A stretch of 64,000 nt of DNA. It comes from Lepturacanthus savala. Lineage: Eukaryota; Chordata; Actinopteri; Scombriformes; Trichiuridae. The notes under the pieces were generated by a model. It had not been told where the DNA came from. It saw nothing but the letters and a program-made list of their open reading frames with translations, and ran no database searches. The position numbers were made by a program, and so were the translations under genes. Shown piece after piece: positions 63,641 to 64,000 of this stretch; the stretch's first letter is position 1; each line of letters starts with the position of its first letter. Location of the stretch: NCBI GenBank assembly GCA_030544235.1, contig CM060468.1, positions 12,554,258-12,618,257 on the forward strand. Direction: 5' to 3'.

Positions 63641-64000
63641 GTGAGCCTACATAGAGAGAGAGAGAGAGCGACTCGAACGAGAAATTATGCAAATGCACTC
63701 TAGCAGTATGCAGCTCTTTTGGTTCTGTTCCTCAATCACACCATTGACCTTGCTGTAAATCATGCGCCGATGTCAATTGCACACCATTGCAAATTAATGC
63801 AAATGATACAATGATGAGCACAGACATCTCTGTTTAAGGATCCAATCCTGAGATTTGACAGTGTTGGAAACTTGTGTCGACTTGTGATCTTTGGATAAAG
63901 AGCTGAACAGAAATCAGGGTCGAGCAGGATCCTGGGACACTCAACAAATAGTTTGTTGGGGCCTCAGTAGGGAAAAAAAAGTGTGGTTTGGAAGAATTGG
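63641..64000. other. Window end, no gene recognised
   Basis: A short (GA)n run at 63650-63669 is followed by non-coding sequence with no feature that I can support. It may still lie in pdgfd intron 1. Confidence 0.4.

Overview
This is vertebrate nuclear DNA, almost certainly from a ray-finned (teleost) fish. The coding content is two split genes with GT/AG splice sites lying in long non-coding sequence. That sequence is full of (CA)n and (TA)n microsatellites and of interspersed repeats of types common in teleost genomes (hAT-like MITEs, RTE and L1 LINE remnants, a tRNA-headed SINE-like family). I saw no bacterial, plasmid or CRISPR-type features.

Layout. At the left end are the last two coding exons of dync2h1, the cytoplasmic dynein-2 heavy chain (+ strand, 408-524 and 2867-3028), followed by a probable 3' UTR. 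From about 3.65 to 35.5 kb there is no recognisable gene. This interval holds decayed transposable elements: a diverged repeat at 7.2-7.7 kb, a decayed ORF at 11.5-12.25 kb, a TIR element at 12.3-12.7 kb, an LTR/primer-site-like end at 13.75 kb, a hAT MITE with a perfect 8-bp target-site duplication at 17.3-17.65 kb, a (TA)n tract with cruciform-prone palindromes at 22.26-22.58 kb, and a cluster of TIR elements at 25-31 kb. From 36.4 kb to beyond 60.16 kb lies pdgfd (platelet-derived growth factor D) on the - strand. Six of its seven expected coding exons are visible (7 down to 2): 36420-36554, 40200-40417, 48859-49072, 51142-51201, 58090-58267 and 59953-60163. All splice sites and phases fit, giving about 338 residues of the mature and latent protein. 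Exon 1 (signal peptide) is not in the window. A decayed RTE-type LINE sits in intron 5, and a decayed L1-clade LINE lies at 63.0-63.64 kb in intron 1 or upstream sequence.

The two genes converge tail to tail, the same arrangement I recall for DYNC2H1 and PDGFD in human. They have no obvious functional link: one drives retrograde intraflagellar transport in cilia, the other is a secreted, protease-activated ligand of PDGF receptor beta. I found no convincing new biological system. The most useful non-routine points are an in-frame alternative acceptor at pdgfd exon 2, the diverged activation hinge of PDGF-D, the decayed multi-copy-like ORF at 11.5-12.25 kb, and the precisely bounded MITEs. All family assignments come from remembered protein and repeat sequences without a database search.
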